64,000 nucleotides of DNA from Mesorhizobium sp. L-8-3 (GTDB lineage: Bacteria; Pseudomonadota; Alphaproteobacteria; Rhizobiales; Rhizobiaceae): NCBI RefSeq assembly GCF_016756615.1, contig NZ_AP023262.1, positions 806,001-870,000 of the forward strand. Direction: 5' to 3'. Below the pieces are notes generated by a model. The model was not told the DNA's origin. It saw only the letters and a list, made by a program, of their open reading frames with translations, and did no database searches. Shown in pieces: positions 18,862-26,762 of the stretch; position 1 is the first letter of the stretch, and each line of letters opens with the position of its first letter. Made by a program: the position numbers and the translations under genes.

Positions 18862-19156
18862 AAATGCGGAAAACCGTCCGATTTCGGGCTATGGTGCCGG
18901 TCGAAACCCTGCAAAGCCAAGGCTTTACGCCGACACGCGGCACGCGGGCTCCAGAAGGAAGGTGCCGGAAACGGCGTGCCAAAACAGTGTGCAGACAAAG
19001 GCTTGCCCTGAAACCGCCACCCCATGGTGCCGGTTTCCTTTATCTTGCCCTCCGCCTTTTCCAACCTTTCCGCCCTTCCGACCGGGAATGCAGCCAGGCG
19101 CGACCTTGCCCCACTGCACACCGGAGCAAGCGCAAGCGGACGGGGAAACGCCATCC
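18862..19156. other. Intergenic region upstream of relaxase, candidate oriT
   Basis: About 295 bases without a gene between the relaxase start and the transglycosylase stop. It contains a short inverted repeat AAAGCC-AA-GGCTTT at 18913-18926 and three GGTGCCGG copies (about 18894, 18960 and 19026). Position next to the relaxase gene and the presence of small dyads suggest the transfer origin; no nic consensus can be assigned. Confidence 0.4.
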
Positions 19157-20080
19157 TCATGGTGCTCTCCCATCGTCGGCGCGCGCCACGAACATGCTGC
19201 CGCCCTGCGGCTCCGCGCTGCGGCGCTCGCGCGACGGATCGGTGGAGCGAGCGTCGCCTGATGTGCCGATAGTATGCACCGGATCGGCGCTCCGCCTGTC
19301 GCTCGGACGCATGACGAAGAGCGATGCATCGCGCCAATCAGGCGGCGGTGCGGACTGCTTCTCCGGCGTCCCGGCTGCGACTGCCACGCCGAGCGCTGGT
19401 GCGAGGGCGGCGACATAGGCGCGGGTTTCGGCCGAGAGCGGACGGCCTGTCGCGCGATGCTCGTCATAGCGGCCGGGACCGGCATTGTAGGCGGCGAGCA
19501 TCGCCGTCACATTGCCGTATCGGTCCCACATATCGCGCAGATAGGCGGTGCCTGCGAGGATGTTATCGCGCGGATCGTAAGGGTTGCGGCCGAGCCGATA
19601 GCGGACGCGCAGGCCCGCCCAGGTATCGGGCATGACCTGCATCAACCCGATCGCGCCGGCCGACGAGATCGCGCGCACGCCGCCCGCGCTCTCGGCGCGC
19701 AGCACGGCGCGAATCCAGTGTTCGGGAATGCCGAAGCGCTGCGACGCCTCCGCGATATGACCGCCATGCGGATCGGCGGCGACCGTACGCGCGACCGGCG
19801 TTGATTGCGCCAAGGTCGCCGCCGGTCCCGCGCCGAGCACAAGCCCGCAAGCGAGCAGGATAACGGCATAGCGCCGTGACGACCTTTCTCCGCCGAACCG
19901 CCAGCCTGCCAGCGTGCTCGCTGCGGTCAAGGGTGCGCGCGAAGCGCCGGCCGATGGCCGCCCTTGACCCACGCTGCGCACGCCGGCCGACTTGTGGTCG
20001 AGCGGGACGAAGGAATGAGACGGCTTTCCCGCGAACAAAGGAATAGAGGCTCTGAGCGCGATAATGACACAGGACCGCAT
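19157..20080 (-). CDS. Lytic transglycosylase (VirB1-like, SLT family)
   Basis: A 307-aa periplasmic muramidase that would open peptidoglycan for the conjugation channel. The ATG at 20080 is chosen because it lies four bases after the DUF736 stop; upstream extension would overlap that gene. A membrane anchor or signal (YAVILLACGLVLGAG, about 68-85) precedes the SLT domain with catalytic Glu in RAESAGG near residue 129, GLMQVMPDTW and AAYNAGPGRYD. The C-terminal tail is Arg/Ser-rich and its DNA contains a fourth copy of the iteron-like repeat (19253-19271). Confidence 0.9.
   Translation of the reverse strand: MRSCVIIALRASIPLFAGKPSHSFVPLDHKSAGVRSVGQGRPSAGASRAPLTAASTLAGWRFGGERSSRRYAVILLACGLVLGAGPAATLAQSTPVARTVAADPHGGHIAEASQRFGIPEHWIRAVLRAESAGGVRAISSAGAIGLMQVMPDTWAGLRVRYRLGRNPYDPRDNILAGTAYLRDMWDRYGNVTAMLAAYNAGPGRYDEHRATGRPLSAETRAYVAALAPALGVAVAAGTPEKQSAPPPDWRDASLFVMRPSDRRSADPVHTIGTSGDARSTDPSRERRSAEPQGGSMFVARADDGRAP
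19253..19271 (+). repeat. Iteron-like repeat, isolated copy in transglycosylase 3' end
   Basis: Contains GCCTGATGTGCCGATA as in the repA cluster, followed by GTATGCACC, which resembles the GTATTCACACC after the third repA copy. It lies about 2.5 kb from the main cluster. Confidence 0.6.
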
Positions 20081-20084
20081 GGCT

Positions 20085-20420
20085 TCAGTCCCGCTCTTCG
20101 CGCGGCTTCGGGCGCGTCCAGTGCAGCGACCATGACGAGCCTGCCTCGTCGTCGCGGAAGAGGTTGGCGCGGATCGGCTGCGGCAAGGCGGGGTCGTCGA
20201 GCAGGACGGAGAGATATTCGCCGGCCTTCTCGCCGGTGCGTTTCCACGCCGCGCCGATCTCCGGGCCATCGTCGGCTCCGTGATGGACGCGGTAGTCCGG
20301 CGCGTTCTCCGCGTCCGAATGTTCGGCGGGGACGATGGTGATCTCGCGGTAGAGCGTGAGGGTGTGAACGCGCCCGGTGAAGCCGGGTTCTTCGCGCGTG
20401 AATAGACCGATTTGTGGCAT
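20085..20420 (-). CDS. DUF736 family protein (copy 1)
   Basis: A 111-aa protein, start ATG at 20420 with GGAG upstream. The pattern IGLFTREEPGFTGRVHTLTLYREI ... GAAWKRTGEKAGEYLSVLLDDP is diagnostic for DUF736, a small family tied to alphaproteobacterial conjugative elements. Function is unestablished. A second, more divergent paralogue is at 26120-26437. Confidence 0.92.
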   Translation of the reverse strand: MPQIGLFTREEPGFTGRVHTLTLYREITIVPAEHSDAENAPDYRVHHGADDGPEIGAAWKRTGEKAGEYLSVLLDDPALPQPIRANLFRDDEAGSSWSLHWTRPKPREERD

Positions 20421-20487
20421 GACTGTCTCCATGCGGTGGTATTGGAAAAGCCATCGGCGGACACCGCTTCCGCCGATGGGGAAGCGG

Positions 20488-21033
20488 TCAGTGGGTCGGC
20501 GCGCGCCAGACGAAGCGGCCGTCGCCGTCCTCATCGGTCCAGAGCGGCAGCGCGCGACCGATGACAGAGCTTGCGGGGATGGGTCCGAAGTAGCGGCCGT
20601 CGAGGCTATCGGGGACGTCCCAATTCATGAGGAAGAGCTGGCCGGTGGCAATGACGTGGCAGCCCTGCCAAACGGGCAGAGCACGGCCGATCCGGTCGCG
20701 GTCGAGCGCATCGCCCATCTCCACGCCATCGACCGTGATGGCGCGGCCGGTGCGGCAAACCCGCTGGCCGGTAAGACCGACGACGCGTTTCAGGAGCGGC
20801 ACGCCGCGCCCGACATAGCCGCGGTCGGTCATGAACCCGGCGAGCGGTTCCGGCGGCCTGATGGCGACAAGCTCAGGCACTTCGATCCGGTTGGCCGGCT
20901 CTATGGTGTAGAAGCCGACCGGCGCGCTCGCCGTGGCGTTCCAGACGAGTTTTGTCGGCATATCGGCCGCGCTCGTGGCGGCGATGCCGATGACGGCGAG
21001 CAACGTCACCGCGAGGATGCGGCGGCGGCTCAT
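20488..21033 (-). CDS. traF: TraF-type S26 signal peptidase
   Basis: A 181-aa peptidase. ATG at 21033 overlaps the DUF2840 stop (ATGA), which decides the start. One N-terminal membrane segment (ILAVTLLAVIGIAAT) anchors it. The catalytic serine is in ATASAPVGFY (~36) and the lysine in LLKRVVGL (~80); GRYFGPIPASSVIG is a typical box E. TraF peptidases process or cyclise the conjugative pilin on the periplasmic face. Same operon as DUF2840 and repA. Confidence 0.93.
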   Translation of the reverse strand: MSRRRILAVTLLAVIGIAATSAADMPTKLVWNATASAPVGFYTIEPANRIEVPELVAIRPPEPLAGFMTDRGYVGRGVPLLKRVVGLTGQRVCRTGRAITVDGVEMGDALDRDRIGRALPVWQGCHVIATGQLFLMNWDVPDSLDGRYFGPIPASSVIGRALPLWTDEDGDGRFVWRAPTH

Positions 21034-21548
21034 GGGTCGATCCTCCGGCGGCCGATCCATGCCGCATGGCGCTCGGGCGTGTAGGCGCTCGGCTCCAGAC
21101 CGGCGGAAAGCCGGTTATGGACATGCCGCCAGTGATCGGGCGAAGCGTCTGCCGGATCGAGGCCGAGCGCTTCAACGGCGTCGATTGCGGCAAGCGCGCG
21201 CTGGACCTTGGGCCAGCCGTCGAGCCGCAAGAGGATGTCGCCGCCAGGCCGAACGAAGGGCAGCGTCTGGAACGGCTCGCCGCGGCGGATAGCGCGCAGG
21301 ATGTCGATGCGCGAGACGATCGTGCCGTGCTCGCCGGCCGCCCAGCGGACGAAGGCGAAGATACTGTCGGGCGCGAAGCCGACGACGCTGCGGCGACGGT
21401 CGAGGATCTGCTCGTAGCTCTTGCGCCCGAACCTGATCCAGTGCTCGACCTTGCGTTTCTCGAAGGTCAGCTCGACCAGAGTGGTGAACGGTGCGGGTCC
21501 GTCCGTCAGCGGACGGCCATGCGCGCGATGGGAGGCCCCGTCGCTCAT
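21030..21548 (-). CDS. DUF2840 family protein
   Basis: A 172-aa protein with FTTLVELTFEKRKVEHWIRFGR and GYRHVHNRL-like C-terminal features, matching DUF2840, found between the rep region and traF in many alphaproteobacterial ICEs. It overlaps both neighbours by ATGA junctions. No catalytic motif is recognised; function unknown. A parA gene often lies between rep and this gene in related elements and is absent here. Confidence 0.88.
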   Translation of the reverse strand: MSDGASHRAHGRPLTDGPAPFTTLVELTFEKRKVEHWIRFGRKSYEQILDRRRSVVGFAPDSIFAFVRWAAGEHGTIVSRIDILRAIRRGEPFQTLPFVRPGGDILLRLDGWPKVQRALAAIDAVEALGLDPADASPDHWRHVHNRLSAGLEPSAYTPERHAAWIGRRRIDP

Positions 21549-22666
21549 GACCGGCCTCCATGACGGTCATCGGCGGCGAGCATATCGCGCAGCACGTCGG
21601 CGATGGAACGAGCGGCACCACGCCTCGCGTGCGCGTGCGTCAAAGAAGAAGAGTTAGATTCTCTGTTAGACTCTAAGTTAGCAGTCGGATTCCGCTTTTC
21701 AGGCCATAGGCTTAGCTGCGGTCCTTGCGCCTGATGTGCCGATAGGGCTGCGCCCGATGTGCCGATACCCCGTGCGCCTGATGTGCCGATGGTATTCACA
21801 CCCTTTTCAACAGGCACTGCGGCCAGAGTTTCGGGGCGGATGCGCAGCAACTCGCGGCCATGCTCCCGCTCGATCTCAAGGCGATAGCCGGGGAGAGGCT
21901 GGCGAGCTGCGATACGGCGCAGGTCGAGCGCGAAGTCGGAGACGCGGGCGAGACTGCCGGACTTCACATGGAGATGCGCGACCTCGAACAGCCAGCCGCG
22001 GCGCTGGTGGCCGGCGTGCTTGCGGGCGACACGATAGAGCCACCGTTCGATGCCGCCGGTTAGCCGGAAATAGGCCGGGTCGATGGCAAGGACGAGCGAT
22101 CGATCGACGACGCTGTTGTAGAACCATTCGGGCAGGACGAATTCCATGCCCTCGACGCGGCCGGTGTGCGTCGTCATCTCCTCCCATTCGTTGATCCAGG
22201 AGAATTGCCGACGCCTCCAATGTGGGCCGTTGCGAATCGTGGTGGCGATGACAGTCGATTGCAGGCGCGCGAGCGCGGCCTTCAGTAGCACGTATTGGCG
22301 GTTGCCCGTTGGCCGCCCGATGGCACGCAGCAGGTGATAGGGCGTGAAACGGAAGAAGCGCGAGGTGCGAAGACCGTCATTCTCGGCCGCCACGATCTGC
22401 GAGGCGGCCCATATCAGCACGTCGGCGTCCCAGATGGTCGCCATGCCGTGTTCGGGCATGGCAAGCACCTGCACCTCGACATCGGCGGCCTTGTAGAGAA
22501 TCGGCTTGCTGCGCGGCGTCTTTGCCAGCGAGAAGAAGGGCCGCTCCATCAAATCACGCTGGTCGCGCGGGGCGGCATCGCCGGTCGCGACCACGAAAGG
22601 GTTGAGATGGCTGCGCTCGCTCGCATCGGTCGGCTGCGCGGGTCTATGATCGTCGTCGCGCAGCAT
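21545..22666 (-). CDS. repA: RepA-type replication initiator
   Basis: A 373-aa initiator of the RPA/RepA family used by alphaproteobacterial plasmids and ICEs (LMERPFFSLAKTPRSKPI near residue 39; TPYHLLRAIGRPTGNRQYVLL; GGIERWLYRVARKHAGHQ). It begins immediately after the HTH gene stop and overlaps DUF2840 by ATGA. The C-terminal third contains GTSG and LESNRESN peptide repeats that reflect DNA repeats: three iteron-like copies at 21726-21791 and an AT-rich 12-bp array at 21653-21688. This suggests that the element can replicate autonomously at some stage. Confidence 0.9.
   Translation of the reverse strand: MLRDDDHRPAQPTDASERSHLNPFVVATGDAAPRDQRDLMERPFFSLAKTPRSKPILYKAADVEVQVLAMPEHGMATIWDADVLIWAASQIVAAENDGLRTSRFFRFTPYHLLRAIGRPTGNRQYVLLKAALARLQSTVIATTIRNGPHWRRRQFSWINEWEEMTTHTGRVEGMEFVLPEWFYNSVVDRSLVLAIDPAYFRLTGGIERWLYRVARKHAGHQRRGWLFEVAHLHVKSGSLARVSDFALDLRRIAARQPLPGYRLEIEREHGRELLRIRPETLAAVPVEKGVNTIGTSGARGIGTSGAALSAHQAQGPQLSLWPEKRNPTANLESNRESNSSSLTHAHARRGAARSIADVLRDMLAADDRHGGRS
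21653..21688 (+). repeat. Three tandem 12-bp AT-rich units starting GTTAG
   Basis: GTTAGATTCTCT, GTTAGACTCTAA and GTTAGCAGTCGG follow each other with an exact 12-base period. They encode the LESN/RESN repeat in RepA on the other strand and are the lowest-GC patch of this region. Their position beside the iteron cluster recalls the DNA-unwinding 12/13-mers of iteron origins. Confidence 0.6.
21726..21791 (+). repeat. Iteron-like direct repeats within repA
   Basis: Three copies of TGCGCCYGATGTGCCGATR at 21726-21744, 21749-21767 and 21773-21791, spaced 23 and 24 bases, one to two helical turns apart. A fourth copy lies at 19253. Spacing and conservation fit initiator-binding iterons, but the copies are also constrained as coding sequence. 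Confidence 0.7.
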
Positions 22667-22936
22667 TCAGCGTTTGCCCCGCTCTTCGGGCGTCAGCGGA
22701 CGCGCGGGGAAAACCGTGCCGGCCGTCGTCTCGCGGGTGGATTTGCGGCTGCCGGTCTCCGACCAGGATTCGAGGTCTTGGACGGTGTAGAGGACGCGGC
22801 CACCGATCTTGCGGTAAGTCGGGCCGGTGCCATAAGTTCGATGCTTCTCAAGAGTGCGGATGGAAATGCCGAGGAAGCGGGCGGCTTCCTGTGTGCGCAA
22901 GAGTCGTGGCGGCAGGCCCGCCAAGGGGTTGGCCAT
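22667..22936 (-). CDS. Small helix-turn-helix (MerR/AlpA-like) DNA-binding protein
   Basis: An 89-aa protein from ATG at 22936, preceded by GAGGTGATCCC. The HTH_17-type core LLRTQEAARFLGISIRTLEKHRTYG with a wing (YRKIGGRVLYTVQDLESW) is clear. The gene abuts repA without a gap and is upstream of it on the same strand, so it probably controls rep expression or aids excision as AlpA-like proteins do. Confidence 0.9.
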   Translation of the reverse strand: MANPLAGLPPRLLRTQEAARFLGISIRTLEKHRTYGTGPTYRKIGGRVLYTVQDLESWSETGSRKSTRETTAGTVFPARPLTPEERGKR

Positions 22937-23140
22937 GGGATCACCTCTGGAGTTCGTCGTTGATGCGCGCCGCAGGCAAAGCGGCGGGCTACGGCGAACC
23001 ATGGCGAGGGATCGGCGGCAGGTAGCGTGCCGCATTTGCGCTCATGCGCTGGCGGCACCCCTCCTGCTGTTGTGGCTGGGATTGTCGTTACGGTCGCTCG
23101 GCGGACCTAGCCAGCGACGTTCGGCCCTCTGATCGGCCTC

Positions 23141-23362
23141 CTATTTTGGCGCGCCGACCTTCTTCAGTAATTCGCCGGGCTCGATCTCAAGGGCATCAGC
23201 AATCTGGCCAAGGACGGTGACGCTGGCGGATACGTCGCCACGCTCGATCGCTCCGACATAGCGCATACTCAGGCCCGCCCGAGCGGCGAGTTCTTCTTGC
23301 GTCAGCTTCTTATCATGACGTGCCCGACGCAGATTCTTCGCCATGACCTCCTTGAGATCCAT
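23141..23362 (-). CDS. XRE-family HTH regulator
   Basis: A 73-aa protein that is almost entirely a HTH_3 domain (AKNLRRARHDKKLTQEELAARAGLSMRYVGAIERG). It is encoded divergently from the gene at 23498 with tandem 15-bp repeats between them (23381-23410), which are probably its operators. Likely a repressor controlling transfer or maintenance genes of the element. Confidence 0.92.
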   Translation of the reverse strand: MDLKEVMAKNLRRARHDKKLTQEELAARAGLSMRYVGAIERGDVSASVTVLGQIADALEIEPGELLKKVGAPK

Positions 23363-23380
23363 GATAAGAGGGGAACCAGC

Positions 23381-23415
23381 ATAGGAACGATCATTATAGG
23401 AACGATCATTCCTAT
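23381..23415. promoter_or_regulatory. Tandem operator for the XRE regulator
   Basis: ATAGGAACGATCATT occurs twice head to tail (23381-23395, 23396-23410) and is followed by CCTAT. The second copy plus CCTAT forms an imperfect dyad (ATAGGAA-N6-TTCCTAT). It begins 19 bases upstream of the XRE start codon, so autorepression is likely. Confidence 0.75.
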
Positions 23416-23497
23416 TCGTATCAAGCCATGCTATTCATCGGGTTGTCCTGAACTTGCTTCACTATGTCCGCGTTCCCGATGCAAAAGGGCAGAATTC

Positions 23498-23803
23498 ATG
23501 CGTGAACGGCCTCAGCTTGATCCAGTTGTTGAAGATGAGGCTCCCAGCGGGCCAGATATCACGACCTATGACGAACAGCACTACGTCACCTATCTGCGAC
23601 TATTGGATGCCAGCCGAGATGGCGCGGACTGGCAGGAGGTCGCGCGCATCGTCCTGCACCGCGATCCCATCGCTGAGGAAGCCCGTAGCCGCCGTTGCTG
23701 GGAAAGTCACCTTGCCCGCGCGCAATGGCTCTCAGGCTCAGGCTATCGGCGCATTCTGAAGCAAGCGGTCGCGCTAGCTGCGCGCGGTGGCAGGCAGACG
23801 TAG
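23498..23803 (+). CDS. Conserved ICE-associated small protein (function unknown)
   Basis: A 101-aa protein starting MRERPQLDPVVEDEAP with AAGGGC upstream. The core TTYDEQHYVTYLRLLDASRDGADWQEVARIVLHRDP is strongly structured and of a type regularly found beside DUF2285 genes in alphaproteobacterial conjugative elements. It is acidic at the N terminus and rich in Trp and Arg later, compatible with DNA or protein binding. It is convergent with the DUF2285 gene, with only two bases between stops. Confidence 0.75.
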   Translation: MRERPQLDPVVEDEAPSGPDITTYDEQHYVTYLRLLDASRDGADWQEVARIVLHRDPIAEEARSRRCWESHLARAQWLSGSGYRRILKQAVALAARGGRQT

Positions 23804-23805
23804 GT

Positions 23806-24315
23806 TTATCTGCCTACAGCCTTGATGGGATAGTGCAGGAGCAGCCGATAGCCGCCCCGCATCATCTTGATCCCGTGAGCGACGAGGCGACGGGCCTTGT
23901 TCTTGCGCGGGTCGCCCTCGAAATCCTCTTTAGTGCCGCTGAAACCAAGCAAGACTTCGGCGACGGTGCGGTAGCTTTCGCCACGCAAGCGCGCGTCGAG
24001 CGCACGCAGGGATAGAATGTGCCATTGCCGAAGCTGCTCCGGCAGCGCGCGAAAATCAGGACCGGGCGGTCGGCCTTTGAGGGAGCGCCAAAGCCTCCGG
24101 GCGGCGTGAGCCCGCAGGTCATAGAGGTCATCCATCGGCAGGACTGTTCCATAGAAAGTCGCGGCGTCAGGGACGGCGTGGGGCAACCAGAATTGATGCG
24201 CTACGCCCTCGACCAACCAGATGCCATGCCAGCCATCTGCGGCCTGGCGCAGATCGAGGCCGTCGAGATGCGCCAGCGTTATGATTGGCTCCGTTTCGCT
24301 GTCGTGATGCTGCAC
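23806..24315 (-). CDS. DUF2285 (RovC C-terminal-like) domain, 3' part of a split gene
   Basis: A 169-aa reading frame with the DUF2285 pattern (QRAADGWHGIWL-like, PDFRALPEQLRQWHILSLRALDARLRGESYRTVAEVLLG, then a basic RRLVAHGIKMMRGGYRLLL). The frame stays open upstream to about 24400 without a good ribosome-binding site, and the DUF6499 frame that should precede it ends at 24386 one frame away. A single-base change in the A4 run at 24400-24403 would fuse them. As written the protein may be made only from the GTG at 24315. Confidence 0.75.
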   Translation of the reverse strand: MQHHDSETEPIITLAHLDGLDLRQAADGWHGIWLVEGVAHQFWLPHAVPDAATFYGTVLPMDDLYDLRAHAARRLWRSLKGRPPGPDFRALPEQLRQWHILSLRALDARLRGESYRTVAEVLLGFSGTKEDFEGDPRKNKARRLVAHGIKMMRGGYRLLLHYPIKAVGR

Positions 24316-24385
24316 GGGAGAGAGCCATATGGCCTGCGGCTGAAGGCTTGGGCTCCAGAACAGGGATTGCCGATCCGATGGGGTT

Positions 24386-24589
24386 TCAGGATCGGTCGGA
24401 AAATCGCAGCCCCCAGCGTTGCATGAAGGCTTCCAACCGCCCCGGGTCTGGCTCGTGCGACGCGGTTATCGATTGAAACTCGCGACGATACTCGTCATCG
24501 CGGCGAAGATATTCCCAGGCGAAGCCGGCGGCGGGGATGCTCCTGGCAAATCTGTATGCCGCCGGAGAACGCCAGTCGATGCTCAGCAT
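24386..24589 (-). CDS. DUF6499 domain, 5' part of a split DUF6499-DUF2285 gene
   Basis: A 67-aa frame: DWRSPAAYRFARSIPAAGFAWEYLRRDDEYRREF is the DUF6499 signature, which in related elements forms the N terminus of DUF2285 proteins. After WGLRF the frame reads only four more residues before its stop, whereas the +1 frame continues FPTDPETP into the DUF2285 part. Confidence 0.75.
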   Translation of the reverse strand: MLSIDWRSPAAYRFARSIPAAGFAWEYLRRDDEYRREFQSITASHEPDPGRLEAFMQRWGLRFSDRS

Positions 24590-24898
24590 GGCGCTACCTC
24601 TCTACACCGGACACACGCAAGCAACGCCCGGATAGAGAACTTCAGGCATCGGTTGAAGCAACTGTAGCCGCGCTTTCGCGATAACTAGATCGGCTAACGC
24701 GATCAATTTCTTGGTTATTTTCTTCTTAACAGTGCCTACTTGTTTCTGCGAGACGGGCGTAGCCCGGCGAGCGCGGCCATGTTCTCAGGCACGGCCGCAC
24801 CGCCGATCCGCAACGCCGGATCGGCGCGATTTTTTTCCGCCCCCGTGACCGCTGGAAGAGACAGGGCCGCCGGGCCGGCGGCCCTGTCGCGTTCGGGG
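24590..24898. other. Intergenic region, terminator hairpin only
   Basis: About 310 bases between the DUF6499 start and the DUF932 stop. Apart from the hairpin at 24861-24887 no gene or repeat is recognised. An AT-rich stretch around 24700-24735 could hold the promoter of the minus-strand split gene. Confidence 0.4.
24861..24887 (-). terminator. Terminator-like hairpin after DUF932
   Basis: Perfect 11-bp arms ACAGGGCCGCC / GGCGGCCCTGT with a five-base loop, 12 bases beyond the DUF932 stop. No strong U-tract follows directly on the minus strand. Confidence 0.5.
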
Positions 24899-25741
24899 TC
24901 AAAGCCCCTTCAAACGCTGCATACCCTCCGCCAGCGTCCAGAGCGCGCGATTGAGGTCGACATTCTGGTCGATGCCGTTGATGGCGCGGGTCTGGGTGCG
25001 ACGAATGCGGCCGTCTGACGTCTGGCGGCGTCCCCGCAATCCGCCCCGGATGAGATTTTCCTGAATGACGTTGAACGTGCTCCAGACGCTTTGCCCCGCA
25101 TCCTCGTGCCGCCGGGGCATGATGATCTGGTCCGGCTGAACCGGGCTCTCCTCTTCGCCGTAGCGGGCCACAAGGCTGGCCTCTGCCAAAACGCGCTGTT
25201 CGTCCCGCGAAAGCCGCGTTTCCTTCATGGTCTCGCTGGCGTCGATGAGGCGCGGGAAATCCTCGGCGACGGTATAGACGCCCTCGATGATCTGATCCTG
25301 AATGCCGCCCTTGTGGGGAACGCGGATTTCCTCGAAGCGCTCGCCCGCGATCATGCTGTTGGTGCAGACGAAACGCAGCATCCCGGCGAACATTTGATAC
25401 GCGCTCGTCCCATCATGACTGTTCACGATGATGACTTCCGCCGCCTCCGGCTTGCCGATCCCGCCATCACGGCGCAGGCGCAGCATATGTTTGGCGTGGC
25501 CGTGGCGGCTCCCGTCACGCGGAACCGACTGCACGGCGAAGAACGGAAACCACCCCTCCCGGCGCAGCCCCTCCACGATGTCGATGGTGGGAACGTAGAC
25601 GTAACGCTCCGAACGGCTGTCATGGGCCTCCCGGGCGAAGATGGACGGGACGTGCCGAAACAGGGCCTCATTGTCGAGCGGTTCGCGTCCGCTGATCTGG
25701 TGAGCATTGCTGCCGAACCGGGTGGCGAGTTGGTGATACAT
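24899..25741 (-). CDS. DUF932 phage/plasmid-like protein
   Basis: A 280-aa protein from ATG at 25741 (MYHQLATRFGSN). Conserved DUF932 patterns are visible (RYVYVPTIDIVEGLRREGWFPFFAVQS, HMLRLRR, IIVNSHDGTSAYQMFAGMLRFVC). The family is common in the early-transferred part of conjugative elements and in phages, with no settled function. Its leader is nearly the same as that of the parB-like gene at 30099-32192, so both are probably expressed together. Confidence 0.9.
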   Translation of the reverse strand: MYHQLATRFGSNAHQISGREPLDNEALFRHVPSIFAREAHDSRSERYVYVPTIDIVEGLRREGWFPFFAVQSVPRDGSRHGHAKHMLRLRRDGGIGKPEAAEVIIVNSHDGTSAYQMFAGMLRFVCTNSMIAGERFEEIRVPHKGGIQDQIIEGVYTVAEDFPRLIDASETMKETRLSRDEQRVLAEASLVARYGEEESPVQPDQIIMPRRHEDAGQSVWSTFNVIQENLIRGGLRGRRQTSDGRIRRTQTRAINGIDQNVDLNRALWTLAEGMQRLKGL

Positions 25742-25951
25742 GGTCTTTCCTTCCGTGGGCTTGGGTTGGAGCGCAGCGCTGCGCTGCAACCCTGGCCGTC
25801 GCCGAGACCGGGGTAGAAAGGTGCAAGGGCGGCCGGGCCGCAGGGGGATCACCCGACCTGCACAGAACGGAGGAACGACGTGGAGGAAGGTTCGGGAGAC
25901 CGGCCCGGCCGAGCGTCAGCGCTCCCTTGCGCCGCGCGAGGGCAGCGCCCT
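25742..25951 (-). repeat. Duplicated leader, copy 1 (upstream of DUF932)
   Basis: About 125 bases directly upstream of the ATG match 32193-32316 closely by eye, including a perfect 16-bp palindrome AGCGCAGCGCTGCGCT (25770-25785). A second similar block (about 25882-25951) corresponds to about 32359-32429. The leader has no convincing frame of its own and likely holds the promoter and a structured 5' region. Confidence 0.7.
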
Positions 25952-26119
25952 TAGCCAGGCTGCCGGCTGAAGCGCAGGCGCAAGCCGGAAAGAAGATCCG
26001 ATCGGGATGCCGAAAATCAGAAAATCGAGATCCCTGATCCCGATCTCCCTGTTCCTTGAAGGCGTCGGGGATAAGCATAGAGAAGCCCCGCTCGCGGCGG
26101 GGCTTCTGGAAGGCGAGCC
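25952..26119. terminator. Hairpin downstream of second DUF736
   Basis: Within this gap 26081-26107 forms a perfect stem AGAAGCCCCGC / GCGGGGCTTCT with a five-base loop, 13 bases past the DUF736 stop on the minus strand; a weak U-rich tail follows. Confidence 0.5.
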
Positions 26120-26437
26120 TCAGTCGCCGTTGCGACGAGACCAGATGAGGTTGTGGCCGCTGCCGTCTTCAGCTTCGACCAGGCTGGCGTAGATCGGGGC
26201 CGGGAAGCTCGGATCGTCCAGCTTGACGGAGAGGTATTCGCGGCTGCTGTCGCGGGCGGTCTTCTTCCAGGCCGCGCCGAACTCAGTCGCCCCAGCGAAG
26301 ATGCGGAAGTCGGGGCCGCGCTCGCTTTCGCCTTCGGAGGGGACGAACTTGGCCTTGACGTTGAGGGTGAGGGTCTTAACCGCGCCGGTGAAGCCCGCGC
26401 CGTTTTCGTTCTTGGTGAAGGTGCCGATGGTCGCCAT
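26120..26437 (-). CDS. DUF736 family protein (copy 2)
   Basis: A 105-aa protein starting [13 protein letters not shown] with AAGGA upstream. It aligns with copy 1 across the family ([52 protein letters not shown]). Likely a plasmid-maintenance or transfer accessory of unknown role. Two paralogues in one element are not rare. Confidence 0.92.
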   Translation of the reverse strand: MATIGTFTKNENGAGFTGAVKTLTLNVKAKFVPSEGESERGPDFRIFAGATEFGAAWKKTARDSSREYLSVKLDDPSFPAPIYASLVEAEDGSGHNLIWSRRNGD

Positions 26438-26762
26438 TGTCGTATTCCTTTTCCTGTCGGGCCGCTCCATTGCGACCTCGATGAGGGGCGTGAGACCGGG
26501 GACGATCGGCCCTGCACCCGAAGGGCTGAAACGAAGTGGAAGGCGGCCGGATTCGGCTTTTTTTCTTCGCGATGCAAAGCCGAAGGCGGCGGAAAAAAGC
26601 TGGCGATGGACGTTGCGGGAGACGAGCGAGGCGAAGCCGGTCCTCGGTCAGACCCATGCCAATCGAGATCGCGGATGGAGCGCCCGTTTCAGGAAATTAG
26701 GGAATACGGCAATGGCGGCCATCCCTCTGCCTCACCGCTCGAGAAGTGAAACGGCGTAGGTT

